Shown piece by piece: positions 34,926-46,810 of a stretch of DNA of 64,000 nucleotides; position 1 is the stretch's first letter; each line of letters begins with the position of its first letter. The stretch is from Metallyticus violacea. Lineage: Eukaryota; Arthropoda; Insecta; Mantodea; Metallyticidae. A program made the translations under genes and the position numbers. The stretch covers positions 3,792,501-3,856,500 of the forward strand of contig CM060833.1 of NCBI GenBank assembly GCA_030762175.1, read 5' to 3'. The notes under the pieces were generated by a model. That model was not told the DNA's origin. It ran no database searches and saw only the letters and a program-made list of their open reading frames with translations.

Positions 34926-36444
34926 TGAGGTTGGTTTGATATTAAAGAGAACAAGTTCAATTTTACGACATACTTAATTTTTAACATAAAACCCTCCAAG
35001 TTCAACACATTTACTCCAACTTTTCTCCAGGTTTGTGATTCCCTCATGGATTTTGATTTGATTTGTTTTATTTACGGATGCTCTTTAACATCTCAGGTCA
35101 TCAGCATCCCATTCTATTCGGAGCATGAAACAGCCAACAAATTTTGCTTAGAGGCCTCTTCTTTCAGGCTTGAGGCTCTTTTTCATGGTGTAAATGTATG
35201 ACACTAGACCCATGGCTTTACTTCCCTTTCAAAGGAAGCCATACTTATGATTTTTATGCCCAAAAAATCCATTGACTCTGGCCAGATTTGAACTCGTGAT
35301 CTTGGATTTAGAAGGCAAGATTGGTTACCACTACACCTCCGGGATTGACTCCCTCATGGAAGTGAGTTATTTGAAGTGCTCAAAATACTCATTTACTTTC
35401 TTATAACCTCTTCATTTGACTTAAATTTGTGTCCATTAGGGAAAGTTTTGAGTTACAAGAGCAGATAGTAATCTGAGGGAGCAAGATCTGGTGAATAGGG
35501 TGGATGTGGAAACATTTCAAATCTTAGTTCAGTCAATTTGTCCAGTAACATGACTTGAATGCACTGGTGCATTCTCATGGTGTAACAATGCCTTCTTTTT
35601 GGTCATTCCTAGGCTTTTTACTGCAATCGTCTTCTGTTTCCAAAAGTTATGTGCCGTATTCTTCAGCAGTAGTTTTGCTTTCTCCAAATAGTCAATGAAG
35701 AAAAGTCCTTCTGCATTTCAAAAACTAAAGCCCTCACCTTTACAGCAAATGGAATACTTTAGCCTTTTTCAGAGACTGGTTCACCTTGTTGTGTATTGTA
35801 TAGTAATGAATCCATGTTTTGTCCATAGTCATTAAACATCGTAAAAAATTAGGTTGAAATCTTCTTAAACATTTCAGCCAATGGTTGCATGTGATTTTGG
35901 TTTACTTCAGGATGAGCAGATGCATCTTGCGCAATTTTTTTTCATGTGTAATATATTATGAAAAATAAAATGAATCCACTCAGTTTAGATGTCCATGGTC
36001 TCTGCTTTCCTGTACACATTCACTCGTCTGTCAGTCAAAACAATATCAGTGCTTCATTGATGATTTCTGCCCTCATAGCTGATTTTGGAGCTCCAAGATT
36101 GCCTCTTCTGTGCTTGTTCTGCTCAGCATGAACTCTTTACTCAAAGTTGAACGGTTTCATGGAACAGCATGTATGACCCAATGTGGGCAAAATACTCTTA
36201 CAAATTTTCTTTGGTATTTTCCCTTCCATAAAAAAGAATTGAGTCACTATACGAATTGTATTCTCGTTCATTTTTTACTGTTACTTGAAATGCTTGTGTT
36301 TAATATTAAACAATGAATTAACATCAGAATGACTTGTGACCATACACTATTGATATATAGAAAGCAAACTTTGTACCACATATACAAATCTTGCTGTTGC
36401 CTTCAATTAGTAAGCAAACCAAGTTACTTATAAAATCAACCTCA
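34926..36444 (-). mobile_element. mariner (DD34D type) element, decayed, TA-flanked
   Basis: The left end TGAGGTTGGTTTGATATTAA and the complement of the right end, TGAGGTTGATTTTATAAGTA, form inverted repeats flanked by TA (34924-34925, 36445-36446). The - strand carries NENTIRIVTQFFFMEGK-x-PKKI (N-terminal helix-turn-helix), FNDYGQNMDSLLYN, ALLHHENAPVHSSHV (second Asp replaced by Glu in HHEN), and MFPHPPYSPDLAPSDYYL with the third acidic site. Without the nested SINE A the element is about 1.2 kb, the usual mariner size. Frameshifts and stops make it inactive. Confidence 0.88.
35051..35346 (-). repeat. SINE A nested in mariner, with target-site duplication
   Basis: Complete copy in reverse (ATTTACGGATGCTCTTTAAC to TTACCACTACACCTCCGGGA). 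GATTCCCTCATGGA (35037-35050) and GACTCCCTCATGGA (35347-35360) are a 14 bp duplication with one mismatch. Confidence 0.93.
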
Positions 36445-38267
36445 TAGAAATTACAAGAAAAAATTCATTAAAAAAAATAAATTTGACTAAAATGGGATTA
36501 TATAAAAAAACAGTACAATAAAACTTAATCAGAATGCTTCATTTTTCATAATTCATGTACATATACTAAAAGACATGCAAATAAATGCACATTTTCCCAA
36601 ACATTCAATGTCTAGTATTAGAGTATCATATAAGATTCGTGATTCAAGTCCCAGATGTGATCTCATACTTTTCAAACCAAACTTTGATTCCAAGCACACA
36701 GCTTGCATGAAATAAGTGTTGTGTGTACAAGTGGAATCATCCAAATAATTTGAATATTATGCATTTTAAAATACTTAGCAACAACAAATACAAATACAAA
36801 ATGTAACCATAAGGTTGGTGACCACAATGTAATTGATGGGGCATGTGATGATATAATTGGTGACAAATAGTACAGCAATGAGCATTTCAATTATGAAAAT
36901 TCCTAATTTTTAGTGTATGTAATTCCTTCAGGAAATGCACATAGGAAGAAAATTGGAAACTATTTAACTTTAACTTTTTCCAAATGCCAAAAAGTAACAG
37001 CTGAGGCATGTTCAATAACCATTAATTATTAATTTAAGATACAACAATGGCTTAGATGAAATGATGATGAAGATACTGGTGATGATGGTGATCATATGTA
37101 TCAAAACTTTATGAGGTATGATTTTAGATTAATATTACATTAAAATTTGGTAGAAGTAATGTTGCACATGTATTTGTGTAACAACAAACTTTTATAGATA
37201 TTTTATACAGTGATGTGATAGGTTTGACAACATTGCACAAGCACATCATTGGAGTTTGTGAAATATTGAGACCTGCAGTAGAAATTCAGGACAAAATTGC
37301 TAGATGCTGTTGTACTAGAATATGCAGATCTGAATATTTAATTATAGATAACATTTTCTTGGTTGAGTTCTGTTATCATTTATTTTTATTAATCCAGGTA
37401 ACAAAAAACCCTGAAATAGTTCCTCTTGCCCCCAAAAAAGTACCAGTCACCATAATATCCCTTAAGGCAGGGGTTCTCAACCAATGGTATGCGTATCATT
37501 GGTGGTACGTGAGCTACTGCCTGGTGATACGTAAACATTTAGCAAATAGATAAATTAAAATTTATTTTACAAATAATAAATACTTGACAGTTTTCCTATA
37601 ACTAAATGGAAACAATAGATTTTACATTATCATAAAACGTTTGTATAATACTGTACAAAAATATTATGGAAGTTAAATTTTAATCCTACTACAGTAACAG
37701 GGCTCCACTCAAATATATTATTTGATCAGATAACAATGGGATACGTTTTGTTGTTTGTTTAGCTGTGAGGTGCATTTACTTAAGAAAGCAGTGGAGTTGC
37801 AACACTTAAGAAAAAATCTAAGCTTCTTGATAACATTGAAACACATCTTCCTTTCTATTGTTGTATGCTTTCTTAAGTGAAAAGGAATTTCCTCTTTAAT
37901 GTGAGCTGGCAGTGAATATTAAGAAGCACCTTGGGAGTCTCATCTCAGATTTCAATGTATACTTCCCTGAAAACTTGGATTCAGAATTTTGGATTAGAGA
38001 CCCATTTTCTATTGCTGACATCTTACCAGAAACTGTAACTCCTTCCGAGAAAGACAAATTGATCGACCTATTGTATGATGGAAGTCTCAGGCAAATTATA
38101 ATTTATTTATTTATACTGGCAGAGTTAAGGTCTTAGGGCCTTTTCTGCTGCTCAACCAATCTTACATGGATGTACATACATATTAAATTACAACGTTAGT
38201 TAAAAACTAAACAAAGATAAATGGATAATAGTAACTATAAACACAACATATGAGCTACTGTCAATAC

Positions 38268-38370
38268 TTTTTTTGAAATTTACGGATGCTCTTTAACATC
38301 TCAAGTCATCAGCGTCCCATTCAATTCAGGGTGTGAAACGGCCAACAAATTTTGCTCAGAGGCCTCTTCT
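38268..38370 (-). repeat. SINE A, 5'-truncated, nested in hAT
   Basis: Only the 3' third (ATTTACGGATGCTCTTTAAC to CTCAGAGGCCTCTTCT). CTGTCAATAC occurs at 38258-38267 and 38371-38380, a 10 bp target duplication. Confidence 0.92.
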
Positions 38371-38540
38371 CTGTCAATACAGATCATATTTAGCAGTTGC
38401 ATAAAAATTAAGTGAAATAGATGGAAATATATGGCTACTTAAATGAGCATAATATGGTATTTTGTTTTAAAGCTAAAATCATGTATAGACATTTGTTAAT
38501 TAAGTGTATTTCTATAAATTCTGGTTTTTAAATATATGTA

Positions 38541-38548
<8 letters not shown>

Positions 38549-38572
<24 letters not shown>
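38549..38572. repeat. (TA)n microsatellite
   Basis: TG/TA dinucleotide stretch ending in about 11 TA repeats. Confidence 0.9.
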
Positions 38573-38573
<1 letters not shown>

Positions 38574-39614
38574 ATAAAGTATAGATTTAGATAACAAAAC
38601 AAAATTGAATAAATATAATCATAATTGTTGGAAAGTATTTCCAAATTCTTCAATTGAGAAGATGGATTTAACAGATTTCTGGCAGACAAGAAAAAGCTAT
38701 TAGATTTTTGTTGGGATTTTGTAACTACTTACCTTTGTGAATGTGGATTTTCTTCTCTAATTTATATAAAAAACAAGTACAGAAATAGGTTTGTTGATCT
38801 CGATTTAGGACTAAAATTAAGTCAGTTAAAAACCAAATATTAAAGAAATGTTTAACTAAGCAAGCACAAATTTGTACTGAAAAAAGTGAGAGTCAGAAAT
38901 TAGTTAAATTTGTAAAGTTAATAGCTTTTACTGATTGTAAATCTGAGTACTGGAGTAGCAGCATCAGGAATATATATTTGTCAAAATTTATGTATTCGGT
39001 CACTATATTTTAACCTTAATAAAATTGATTCCAGACTTTTCACAGAACAATCCATTGAATAGGAATAGATTGAACAGTTTCTTCAATAAATATCTAATTC
39101 TAAATACTACGTACAAAAATAACTAAATAAATTACTAGTATTGTTATAAATGTAGAGAAATGCTTATTTTAACCATTGTACCAAAAAAAATCATGATTTC
39201 CCTCACATATTTTTTTACTGGTACATATAATATCCTGCTTTGAATTTAATGGTACATCACTAGAAAAGGTTGAGAATCCCTGCCTTAAGGAATATTTTTG
39301 TAGGAAGAACAAGATGGTAGGTTCATAAATGCTTCATTTCTCCTTATTAACCTCTAAGGGCTTCCAAGCGATACATTCTTCCATGTTCTGTAATGCCATT
39401 TAATTCCTCATACACTGCTAAGTCCTTGATTGCAAAATAGGTTTTAATGTGTTCCTCATGTTGTTGTGACTTTTAATGCGGATGATTCACCCTGAGGACT
39501 GCTCCTGATCACATGATGTAAAGTTTCCAACTCACTGGTTTGTGCCAGTAGAGTACCCAGGGTTAATGCACACGGGGCCCCTCTCCATTCTGAAGCAGTG
39601 ACTGCTCGTCTTGG

Positions 39615-40816
39615 GGTTGGTGCAACCCTACCTGCACATAAATAATTTAATTTAGAAATAATTTTGAGTATAAAAATATACACAATTATATTATTCACTT
39701 TTTGAGGGGGGGGGGTATTTACAGACACTCTTTAACATCTCAGGTCATCAGTACCCCATTCAAATCAGGACGTGAAATGGCCGACAAATTTTGCTCAGAG
39801 GTCTCTTCTTTCAGGCTTGAGGTTTTTTACCATGCCATAAGTGTGTGACATGGAGCTTTACTTCCCTTCTGAAGGAAGCGATACTTTGGATTTTTATGCC
39901 TGAAAAAAATCCATCGCTCCTGGCAGGGTTCGAATCCACAGTCTTAGGTTTAGGAGGCAAGTATGGTTACCTAAACCACCAGGACAGTAATATATATTAT
40001 TCACTGTTTTAGATTACTTATTACACAACAAAAGGCTGATAAAGTAAAAAACTACTCTATTTTCAACATAAAATTAGAGGTACTACAGCAAGAGTATAAT
40101 AGGAAAATGAACTTTTAAAATAGTAAATTGGGGTACTTACACAAGATTAACAGTTTGTCAATTTATGTAACTACAATAAAGCACCGAAATAATGCCACAG
40201 AAAACCAAAGCTTCAAACAGTAGTACCACGCCAGTCACTTCATTATAGCTGGAGCTTAATAAAGTAGCAATCAAAGTAATATGTTAACAATCCAAAAAGT
40301 TTTATTTTTGTAGCTACAGGCAATAAGACAAATAGCTAAATCACATGCCAGTAAATGTAAAATTTTAACATTTTTGTAGCTAAATGCTCTCAAAAAAATT
40401 ATATTTAGCAAGCTGGCAATGCTGGATAACTCACATCCTTTAGAGTTTCAATGGAAATGGGGCAGCCCATCAATGACACACATTTCTCCCTGCCCTAGAT
40501 GTTGCCCACTGTCTAATTCTCAATTTAGGTTATACTTGCTATTTTGGAGCATAAAGCAAGCATCTACCATTGCCAAAGCAATTGCTATGAAACAGGTCAC
40601 AAGTTAACCAGATTTGTTCAGATGGAATGGGTTAAGCCAGAGGATACAGGTGTAAGAATCATACCAAAACAGCGTGCTGTTCCAATAAATTTGTACCTCA
40701 GCACTCAGAAATTGTTTAAATTTGTGTTAAAAAATAGAAAACCATGAAAGTAATGATTAAGTATATACAGAAAAAAGATTGATGCAGCTGGGCTGTACCT
40801 GCTGCACCTGAAAAGC
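39615..40816 (+). repeat. Family R interspersed repeat, copy 2 (with nested SINE A)
   Basis: Starts GGTTGGTGCAACCCTACCTG and ends near GCTGTACCTGCTGCACCTGA. It matches copies 1 and 3 over its length apart from the SINE at 39700-39992. Relative to copy 1 it has lost CpG sites, for example GATACAGGTGTAAGAATCAT (40643-40662) against GATACGGGTGTAAGAATCGT (complement of 2718-2737). Confidence 0.85.
39700..39992 (-). repeat. SINE A nested in repeat R, with target-site duplication
   Basis: Reverse copy from a G-rich start (GGGGGGGGGGTATTTACAGA) to the head (TTACCTAAACCACCAGGACA). TATATTATTCACT at 39687-39699 and 39993-40005 is a 13 bp target duplication. Confidence 0.93.
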
Positions 40817-41164
40817 TGGTGCACCTCTGAAGATGAAACACTGGATAACTTAATTATCCAAGAATTGGCAGCTGGTACTTTGACAAATAACTTTGCACCT
40901 CTTAACATTTTTGAGAATTGTCACATCATATTTTGAATTCGTTCTTTGTTTTAGAGTCTCTTGATTTTGTTTCTCAAAACAAAATATATTGACATGAAAA
41001 ATTCAAGTTCACACAAGCAGTAATGTATAATAGTGGTGTAAGGAAGACTGAAACAGGTGGAGGACATTTGCCTGATGTTTTGTTTTATGTTTAATAGTGC
41101 ATTTGTGCTTCATATTGACTTAATAATATTAGCACTTTTCAAATATAATAAAATAAAAATTGGT

Positions 41165-41650
41165 TCATTATGGGACATCCTGTACATTGTTGCTTGAATT
41201 TTATCTCTTATACTGAAGTATGTTAACTTTTATAATTGAAATTCAGTTTAATCTAATAATATGGCCACCTCTTTATAAAAAACTGCTCTCTTCAAATAGG
41301 GCCATTTCAAAGTTATAACCTATTAGGAAAAATTCAGTCTGTTTTTTGAACAATACTCATATATACATATATAAAATAAGTATTTGTTAATGTAATATCT
41401 TGCCATTTAGTTCTTTTAGTAACAACATGGTGCTTCAGAACTTTTTAATGTAATTTTGATATGTGGTGCTTATATCTGTTATATTTAGCTTTTCAAAATG
41501 ACTCCCTTTTGCCCTCACACATGACTGAAGTCTTGTTTGGCCATTTATTAATGGAAACGTACATTATCTCCTTGGGAAAATTCACCACTGCTACTTTAAG
41601 GCTCTCAGTGTTGGGATGTCTTTCTTTTTTGTACATGCCATATCCTCAAG
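41165..41650 (-). pseudogene. Tc1/mariner C-terminal remnant and end
   Basis: The - strand reads RHPNTESLKVAVVNFPKEIM, SINKWPNKTSVMCEGKRESF, matching the C-terminal tail of Tc1/mariner transposases (PN-x-ESLK...W-x-x-R...C-x-x-x-x-G-x-x-F). The end near 41165-41190 (complement TACAGGATGTCCCATAATGA) resembles a mariner terminus. No upstream catalytic part was found. Confidence 0.5.
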
Positions 41651-41810
41651 CACAGACTACCAGTTATAGTTCAATAAAGGTGAAGGCTGCTGGAAGGAGC
41701 AGCGATAAAGTGTCAGGAATATTTCTCAGTGGATCTTGCCTTTCCAGTTGTGGTGAATCTTGCTGGAAGCTACATTGCCTATTCTTGAACAAAGTAATAG
41801 TTTAGATAAT

Positions 41811-42125
41811 TCACCACAGGATCAAGATGGGTGTTTCATATGTATGTATCCTCCTTTGGTAGAAATTCCACCACTGGAGCTTACTCCCTACCAAATCATC
41901 ACTTAGGCTATTTAGTGGCCCGTGTGCTCTGTAGGGTGGTTGGAGTAACTTGTTGAAAATATTCAGGATCAGTATCTTGAAGTTCATTATGTGGTTTTCA
42001 TTTGTAATGATAAAATGCTTTTCCATGTTTGTGAGTTCTAAAGGGTTCCTGATAAGTTTTAGTAATTTCTCTGTCAATTTTGTGGTCTTTTGACCAAAAA
42101 TAGTCTGCAACTGCCAATTTCTCGT
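41811..42125 (-). pseudogene. Penelope-like element C-terminal fragment
   Basis: Reads FGQKTTKLTEKLLKLIRNPL and NMEKHFIITNENHIMNF, aligned with LLKHLHNPLELSTW and ILKNRENLMNFEF of the PLE at 27.9-28.2 kb. No hammerhead core was recognised beside it. Confidence 0.7.
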
Positions 42126-42364
42126 TTGTTTACACCAAGTTGCCCCTTAGCGACAGAATTATATCTTATTTTATCTAACAGACTAATACAACTTCACAGA
42201 AAAAATATATTTTAATATTGATGCTAAAATGTTAATAATAACATATAGAACACTACAATAGCTTGGCAACTGAATAACACTTGAAACACAAGCTCAAAAT
42301 TGACAGCAGTTTCCAACGTTAATTATACGTGTAGAAATTCTTCAATAATCAATGTGACTACAAT

Positions 42365-42530
42365 GATGTTGTGGTCAGCTACCTGCCTGCAAGCAAACCC
42401 AGAACTCGTGGGTTTGAATCCCATAAAATCCTATAAAATCTGCCTGGGCAAGATTTTCCCCCTTCCAGTAACTTTAAGTATTGTGGACTCTGGACTCATT
42501 TCATTTAACTTTGTTGTTATGAGGGACACT
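42365..42530 (+). repeat. SINE C (putative), second copy
   Basis: GTGGGTTTGAATCCCATAAA box B-like segment, CTGCCTGGGCAAGATTTTCC, AACTTTAAGTATTGTGGACT. Shares motif order with 7540-7725. Confidence 0.5.
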
Positions 42531-43796
42531 GAATGAACTGGAGGAGGGAAAAATCTGTGCAGATGGCACTAAATATTTTCAATGAATCACTTGGATGATG
42601 AAATTAGAAACACGTGTTTGATTGATTTTTCCTTACAAGTTATTTAACAAAGCACTTATGTGAGTCCCTTCTAGCAAAACTCTTATTACAAGTGTTATAA
42701 AAGCTGGGTTCTAAACCTTTTTTCCTATTTTGTTGAATTTCTTTATTTCTTGAAAAATACAAGGGATTTATTACTTTCTTATCAAAGAGTAATTTGGACA
42801 AACTTTACCATGCTTACTAGAACAAATGAATCTTCCATGATGTTTTTTCTTGTTATTTTTATAAGTTTTTGCAGTTTTGTGGTCATTAGGTTGATTACTG
42901 TGTTGTAGCTAAAGAATTTATACTAAGTGTGTTATGTGTAGCATTGTTACATAAAAGTATACCTCTTAGTTTTTAGATTATGTTCGCATATTTGGAATGA
43001 GATTTCATAACATTAAAAAGGATAAATGAGATGAACTTTGGTATGCTAGGAATACAGAAATTATATTTTTTAAATCATATTGTACTCTGTTTTTGCAGGT
43101 GATAAGTATGTAAATGTGTTTCAAATGTTTATTTGCAGCAATGTCTACTTTATCATCAAAATTAAAGAACCAAGTACAACAGTTACTGAAATAATTTTAG
43201 GAAAGATTTCAGGCTGTCACTTTGCCATTTTTTACTGTACAACTATCGAAATCCTGGTGCCTGTATGTGGCCACAAGTTAAGGATGTTAAGTACCAAATG
43301 GAAATCAATTGTTTCATTTAGATGCATATCTGCAGATCACTGGTAACTAGATGGCATTCAAAATTTCCTAATAATTATGCCACAAAAAGAAAGATATACA
43401 TTCAGTCAAATCAGCAAATTATGTAATTTTAGTTGCATCAAATTTTAGATTTTTACTGGAAGGAAATTTTCTTCTGAAAATTTACCCAAATCCTGAAATT
43501 TCCAATTTAATTTTAACATTATAAAAATAACCATATAATTAAAAATGCATAGTTAAATTTTTATGACTAGACCATAAGAATTATTGGGATTTCAAAATAT
43601 TAGTAATTAGTATTTTGAATGGTTATTAATATTACATATTATATGCATTGCTTATGGTAATATTTCTTTGGGAAAAGCACATAATTGAAAATAGTAAACT
43701 TTTTCGGAGAAGAATTTTTTTAATAATCTTATAATAGAATTAAAATGAATTAACAAAACATTATTACTCATCTAGAAGGGTAACTATTTAGGTTTT

Positions 43797-44015
43797 ATTT
43801 TTAAAACCTGTTTTTACTCTAGGCACCAAAGGCAATGAACACAGATGATATGAGATGAAATGATAAATTGGGAAAGGATATTTTTAAGGAAGGAAATGTT
43901 CCAGGCCTAAGTTTAGGATACCTCCCCGGCATTTGCCATTTATCAGGAGACTGAGGTAAACCTGCAAAAAACCCCAGTCAGGGAGGACGGTTCGGGTGGG
44001 AATCGAATTCCATAT
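43797..44015 (-). repeat. SINE B, 5'-truncated
   Basis: Complement gives TTCCCACCCGAACCGTCCTC, CTCCTGATAAATGGCAAATG and TAAACTTAGGCCTGGAACAT. It ends at the box B region; the head is absent. The stretch 42540-43790 holds nothing recognised. Confidence 0.85.
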
Positions 44016-44281
44016 AGCACATGTCAATAATTTCAAGGAAAGTAAAGGAGAAAGGTAATAAAAGTATAAAAGAAAAATAAGCACACAAGGCATGAATATA
44101 TAAAACATGAGTATACAATGATAACAATAAATCTATCACAAATTTTCATTGAAGTTTTTTTGCACATACAGAAATGTTGATTTACATTATTTTGCACAGG
44201 TTCTATATTGTAATAAACAGTATCATTATTCAAATCCACAAAGCTCGAACAACACACTTTTTCATTTGAAAAACACTATAC

Positions 44282-45075
44282 ATCATTTTACTATTATGCT
44301 AAATTATTAGGATTGTATATTGATAAGACATTTACTTATAATATCCATATTGAAAAATTAGTGTCAATCTTAGGCAAAATCTATTCGTTCTGAGGTACTT
44401 GAGCAAGCATGTTCCTCCACTAACTTTCAGGACCATTTACTGTGCTCTTATCCATTCTCTCATTTTGTATGGAATTGAAATATGGGATAATACTTCTAAA
44501 CTTAATCAAAATACAATATTCATCTTGCAAAAATGGTACGTGCAATATTTGGGTATTTGGAAACAAACTTCATCTTGTAGAAATATGTTTAGGCAATTAA
44601 AAATACTTACTGTACCTGTTTTTGTGTGTGTGGGGGGGGGGGGGGATCTGAAATATAGCGATCTCAAGTGTGACTTTTTCTTAGTGTTTTATCCTTTTCT
44701 ACTATTATAATTACTGTTAATTTGTTATGTTGTTAATAGTGTTACTTTATTTTTCTTTTTCTTTTATATTATATATAGTTATTTTACACTTAGTCAAGTA
44801 TAAGTTTCCCATGAATACAAACTCTAGTGTCCACAACCACAATGCTAGAAGTAAAGATGACCTCGCACTTCCCAATTGTATGAAAATGTAGCTATGCTGG
44901 AATAAATTTATATAAAAACTTCCTGATAATATTAAAAACTGCAAAGGCTACAATAAATTCAAGAAATGCTTGTTTCATTGGGAAATTGGATAGTTTATAA
45001 GTTGTCATTTTATTACAAATTTTGTTATTATACATTGACGTGCTTAATTGTGTATAATACCCATATTAAACTAAA
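44282..45075 (+). pseudogene. LINE reverse transcriptase C-terminus and 3' end
   Basis: KLLGLYIDKTFTYNIHIEKL, then FRTIYCALIHSLILYGIEIW, IFILQKWYVQYLGI and MFRQLKILTVPVF, the thumb/connection region of Jockey/CR1-like LINEs. Near 44800-44990 it reads NSSVHNHNARSKDDLALPN and KLPDNIKNCKGYNKFKKCLF, the typical final segment. A G14 run near 44632 interrupts it. It ends in an A-rich tail after 45060. Confidence 0.75.
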
Positions 45076-45237
45076 ATGAAATGAAAAATTAAAAACAACA
45101 ATATATTAATGTTGATATAGAGTTGTTTGGTGACATATTTCACTGTTAATAGCTTCAAGAGTATAAGTTCATACAACAATATATTATTTACTGACAAATC
45201 AATCTTCACAATATTCTTCCAAATATGGATTGATATC

Positions 45238-45490
45238 ACAGGTGGCCAAGATCATTATGGCACAGACTTGTGAATGTACTGTCTGGGGTTTCATTCCCAT
45301 CAGAATTGTCCTCTCTGGCTGACGACTTTTTCCCAGGTTTTTCTAGTACTCATAAACAGAACAGCAAATGCCAGAAAGGTACCCTAAACTTAGGCCTGGA
45401 GTGTTTCCTTCATTTAACAGAAAAATCCTTTATGCTTTTATCATTTCATTTCATGTATCATCCAGTATCCACTGCCTGTGATGCCTCATA
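45238..45490 (+). repeat. SINE B copy
   Basis: Diverged copy: GGTGGCCAAGATCATTATGG head, CCTAAACTTAGGCCTGGAGT, TTTCATTTCATGTATCATCC, CCACTGCCTGTGATGCCTCA. CpG sites are lost. Confidence 0.85.
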
Positions 45491-45507
45491 AAACTATCAT
45501 TAAACAG

Positions 45508-45552
45508 CATTAGAACATGTTTCAGGGGCAATCGCTCCCATCATCAGCTGTG
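45508..45552 (-). ncRNA. Hammerhead ribozyme core
   Basis: On the - strand CTGATGA (complement of 45541-45547), an unpaired T, GGGAGC/GCCCCT imperfect stem II, GAA, ACATGT self-complementary stem III and T at position 17. Two stem I pairs (G-C, A-T) flank the core directly. Confidence 0.7.
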
Positions 45553-45749
45553 ATCCTACTACTTGTATCAATGTGGTGGCTGGATCCCAAGGTGCTTCTG
45601 TTTTTCTGGTTGTCAATGATGCTTCAAATAGGAACCCTTTTGAGTTGATCCATGGGTGGAACATCAAATAGGAAAAGCAAGTTCCCTATTCAAATCATCA
45701 GAGACTGTCACAAAAGCACCTTGGGATCCAGACATCATATTGAGAGTTG

Positions 45750-45800
45750 GTGAACAGCTGATAATGGGAGCAATGGCCACTGAAATATGTCCAATGTTGT
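45750..45800 (+). ncRNA. Hammerhead core, probably mutated
   Basis: CTGATAA at 45758-45764 has A in place of the invariant G8. GAA lies at 45782-45784, stem III is A-T-A-T-G-T and the predicted cleavage site is GTC at 45789-45791. Likely inactive. Confidence 0.65.
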
Positions 45801-45929
45801 ATAAGTGGAGTTAATGTGAACTTAATTAATAAATTTGATCTTCTTTGTTGCTTGCATTCTTCTGTTATGACATGCTTGTAAACTATCACAAGCATAACTT
45901 CTCTCACACCCTAATTACTTAGAGCAACA

Positions 45930-46810
45930 CCCAATGGAGTAACCCTGATGGAATTAGGAAGGATGGGCTGAAAAAAGTAATAAAATGCATTATTAAATAT
46001 TGGCAGAAGATCATTGGAGAAAGGAAATGTTCTCAAAGACTGCTTGGGGGCTCAAGAAAAAGATAAACAGTTAGCAAGTTGGATATGTAGATTAAAGAAA
46101 ATTGTAAGAGAAATTGGTTTGGGAGAGCTAGTTTGTTTACAGTCACCAAATGGGCAAGGTGCATGAAATAAAGTGAAAGCATGATTGATGATATATAAAA
46201 ACAGGAAATATTTGGTAGCCTATGAGATAAGGAGTACTCTGATATATTATAGGAGTTTTAAGAAAGAGTGGGACAGGGAAAAATATATTGAGATGTGTGG
46301 CAAAATGGGTAGGGAGGGTTTGGCATGGATAGAGCAGGAACAATGATGTTAGGGGGTTAAAGTTGAAAAAGAATTGTGCCCACTGTGTGGTAAGTTAGAT
46401 AAGAACTTGCATTGTAAATTAGAATGTACAGAAACTGAAGGATGGAGAGAGGAAATATGGAACAAGAAGTAGGATAATTTTGCAGGCAGAAATTCTGGCA
46501 ATAAAGATTTCTAGGATTAGCAGAAAAAAATTTTTAAATCAGTTTGGATACTATATAGGGAAACTAAGAGAAAAGTGGTTGAGGAAAGTGATCAAGGCAA
46601 AGGAAGAAGGTAATAAAGTAACAATGAGGGAAGTTGACCACCTTTAGGGAAGTATTTGTAAAGTTCCCTTGATAATATGTATAATTAAAGTGATATAGGA
46701 TACATGTACATAACAATCTGGGTGTTAGTTGTATAGGATCCTGAAATATCAAGCACTCAAGATCAAGGAAATATTGTAAAACTGTAATTGTAATGTGTAG
46801 AAATTCATTT
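45930..46810 (+). pseudogene. LINE C-terminal region with zinc knuckle
   Basis: YRSFKKEWDREKYIEMCGKM, then CPLCGKLDKNLHCKLECTET at 46375-46434, an intact C-x2-C-x7-H-x4-C knuckle as found after the reverse transcriptase in several LINE clades. Ends near TGTAGAAATTCATTTATACA. Related to 12090-12410. The stretch 46820-47910 holds nothing recognised. Confidence 0.65.

Larger units (their letters stand above)
37468..39282 (+). mobile_element. hAT element, 1.8 kb, with 8 bp target duplication
   Basis: Ends CAGGGGTTCTCAACC (37468) and GGTTGAGAATCCCTG (39282), classic hAT inverted repeats. They are flanked by CCTTAAGG at 37460-37467 and 39283-39290. Inside, the + strand carries NIKKHLGSLISDFNVYFPEN and FWIRDPFSI near 37915-38010. 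Near 38680-38830 lie FVTTYLCECGFSSLIYIKNK and RNRFVDLDLGLKLSQLK, the C-terminal dimerisation region of ZBED-type hAT transposases. The front two-thirds of the transposase is missing, so it is non-autonomous. Confidence 0.93.
45500..45845. mobile_element. Inverted pair of PLE terminal repeats with hammerhead cores
   Basis: A - strand copy (45500-45620) and a + strand copy (about 45690-45845) share AAGCACCTTGGGATCCAG followed by a hammerhead core. The two face outward. Between them lies about 90 bp with PLE-like sequence. The + copy ends in CCAATGTTGTATAAGTGGAG, the arm also found at 33.2 kb. Confidence 0.7.

Noticed and set aside
5604..39992. CTGATGACCTGAGATGTTAAAG in SINE A 3' ends as a hammerhead
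   Set aside because: CTGATGA matches by chance; there is no stem II and no GAAA at the right place, and GGACGC/GCGTCC more likely forms a simple terminal stem.
40820..40850. CTGAAGATGAAAC near repeat R copy 2 as a hammerhead
   Set aside because: CTGAAGA is followed almost at once by GAAAC, leaving no stem II.
5604..45490. SINE heads as functional tRNA genes
   Set aside because: Each tRNA-like head is followed by a common non-tRNA body and tail and occurs in many diverged copies, so these are SINEs.
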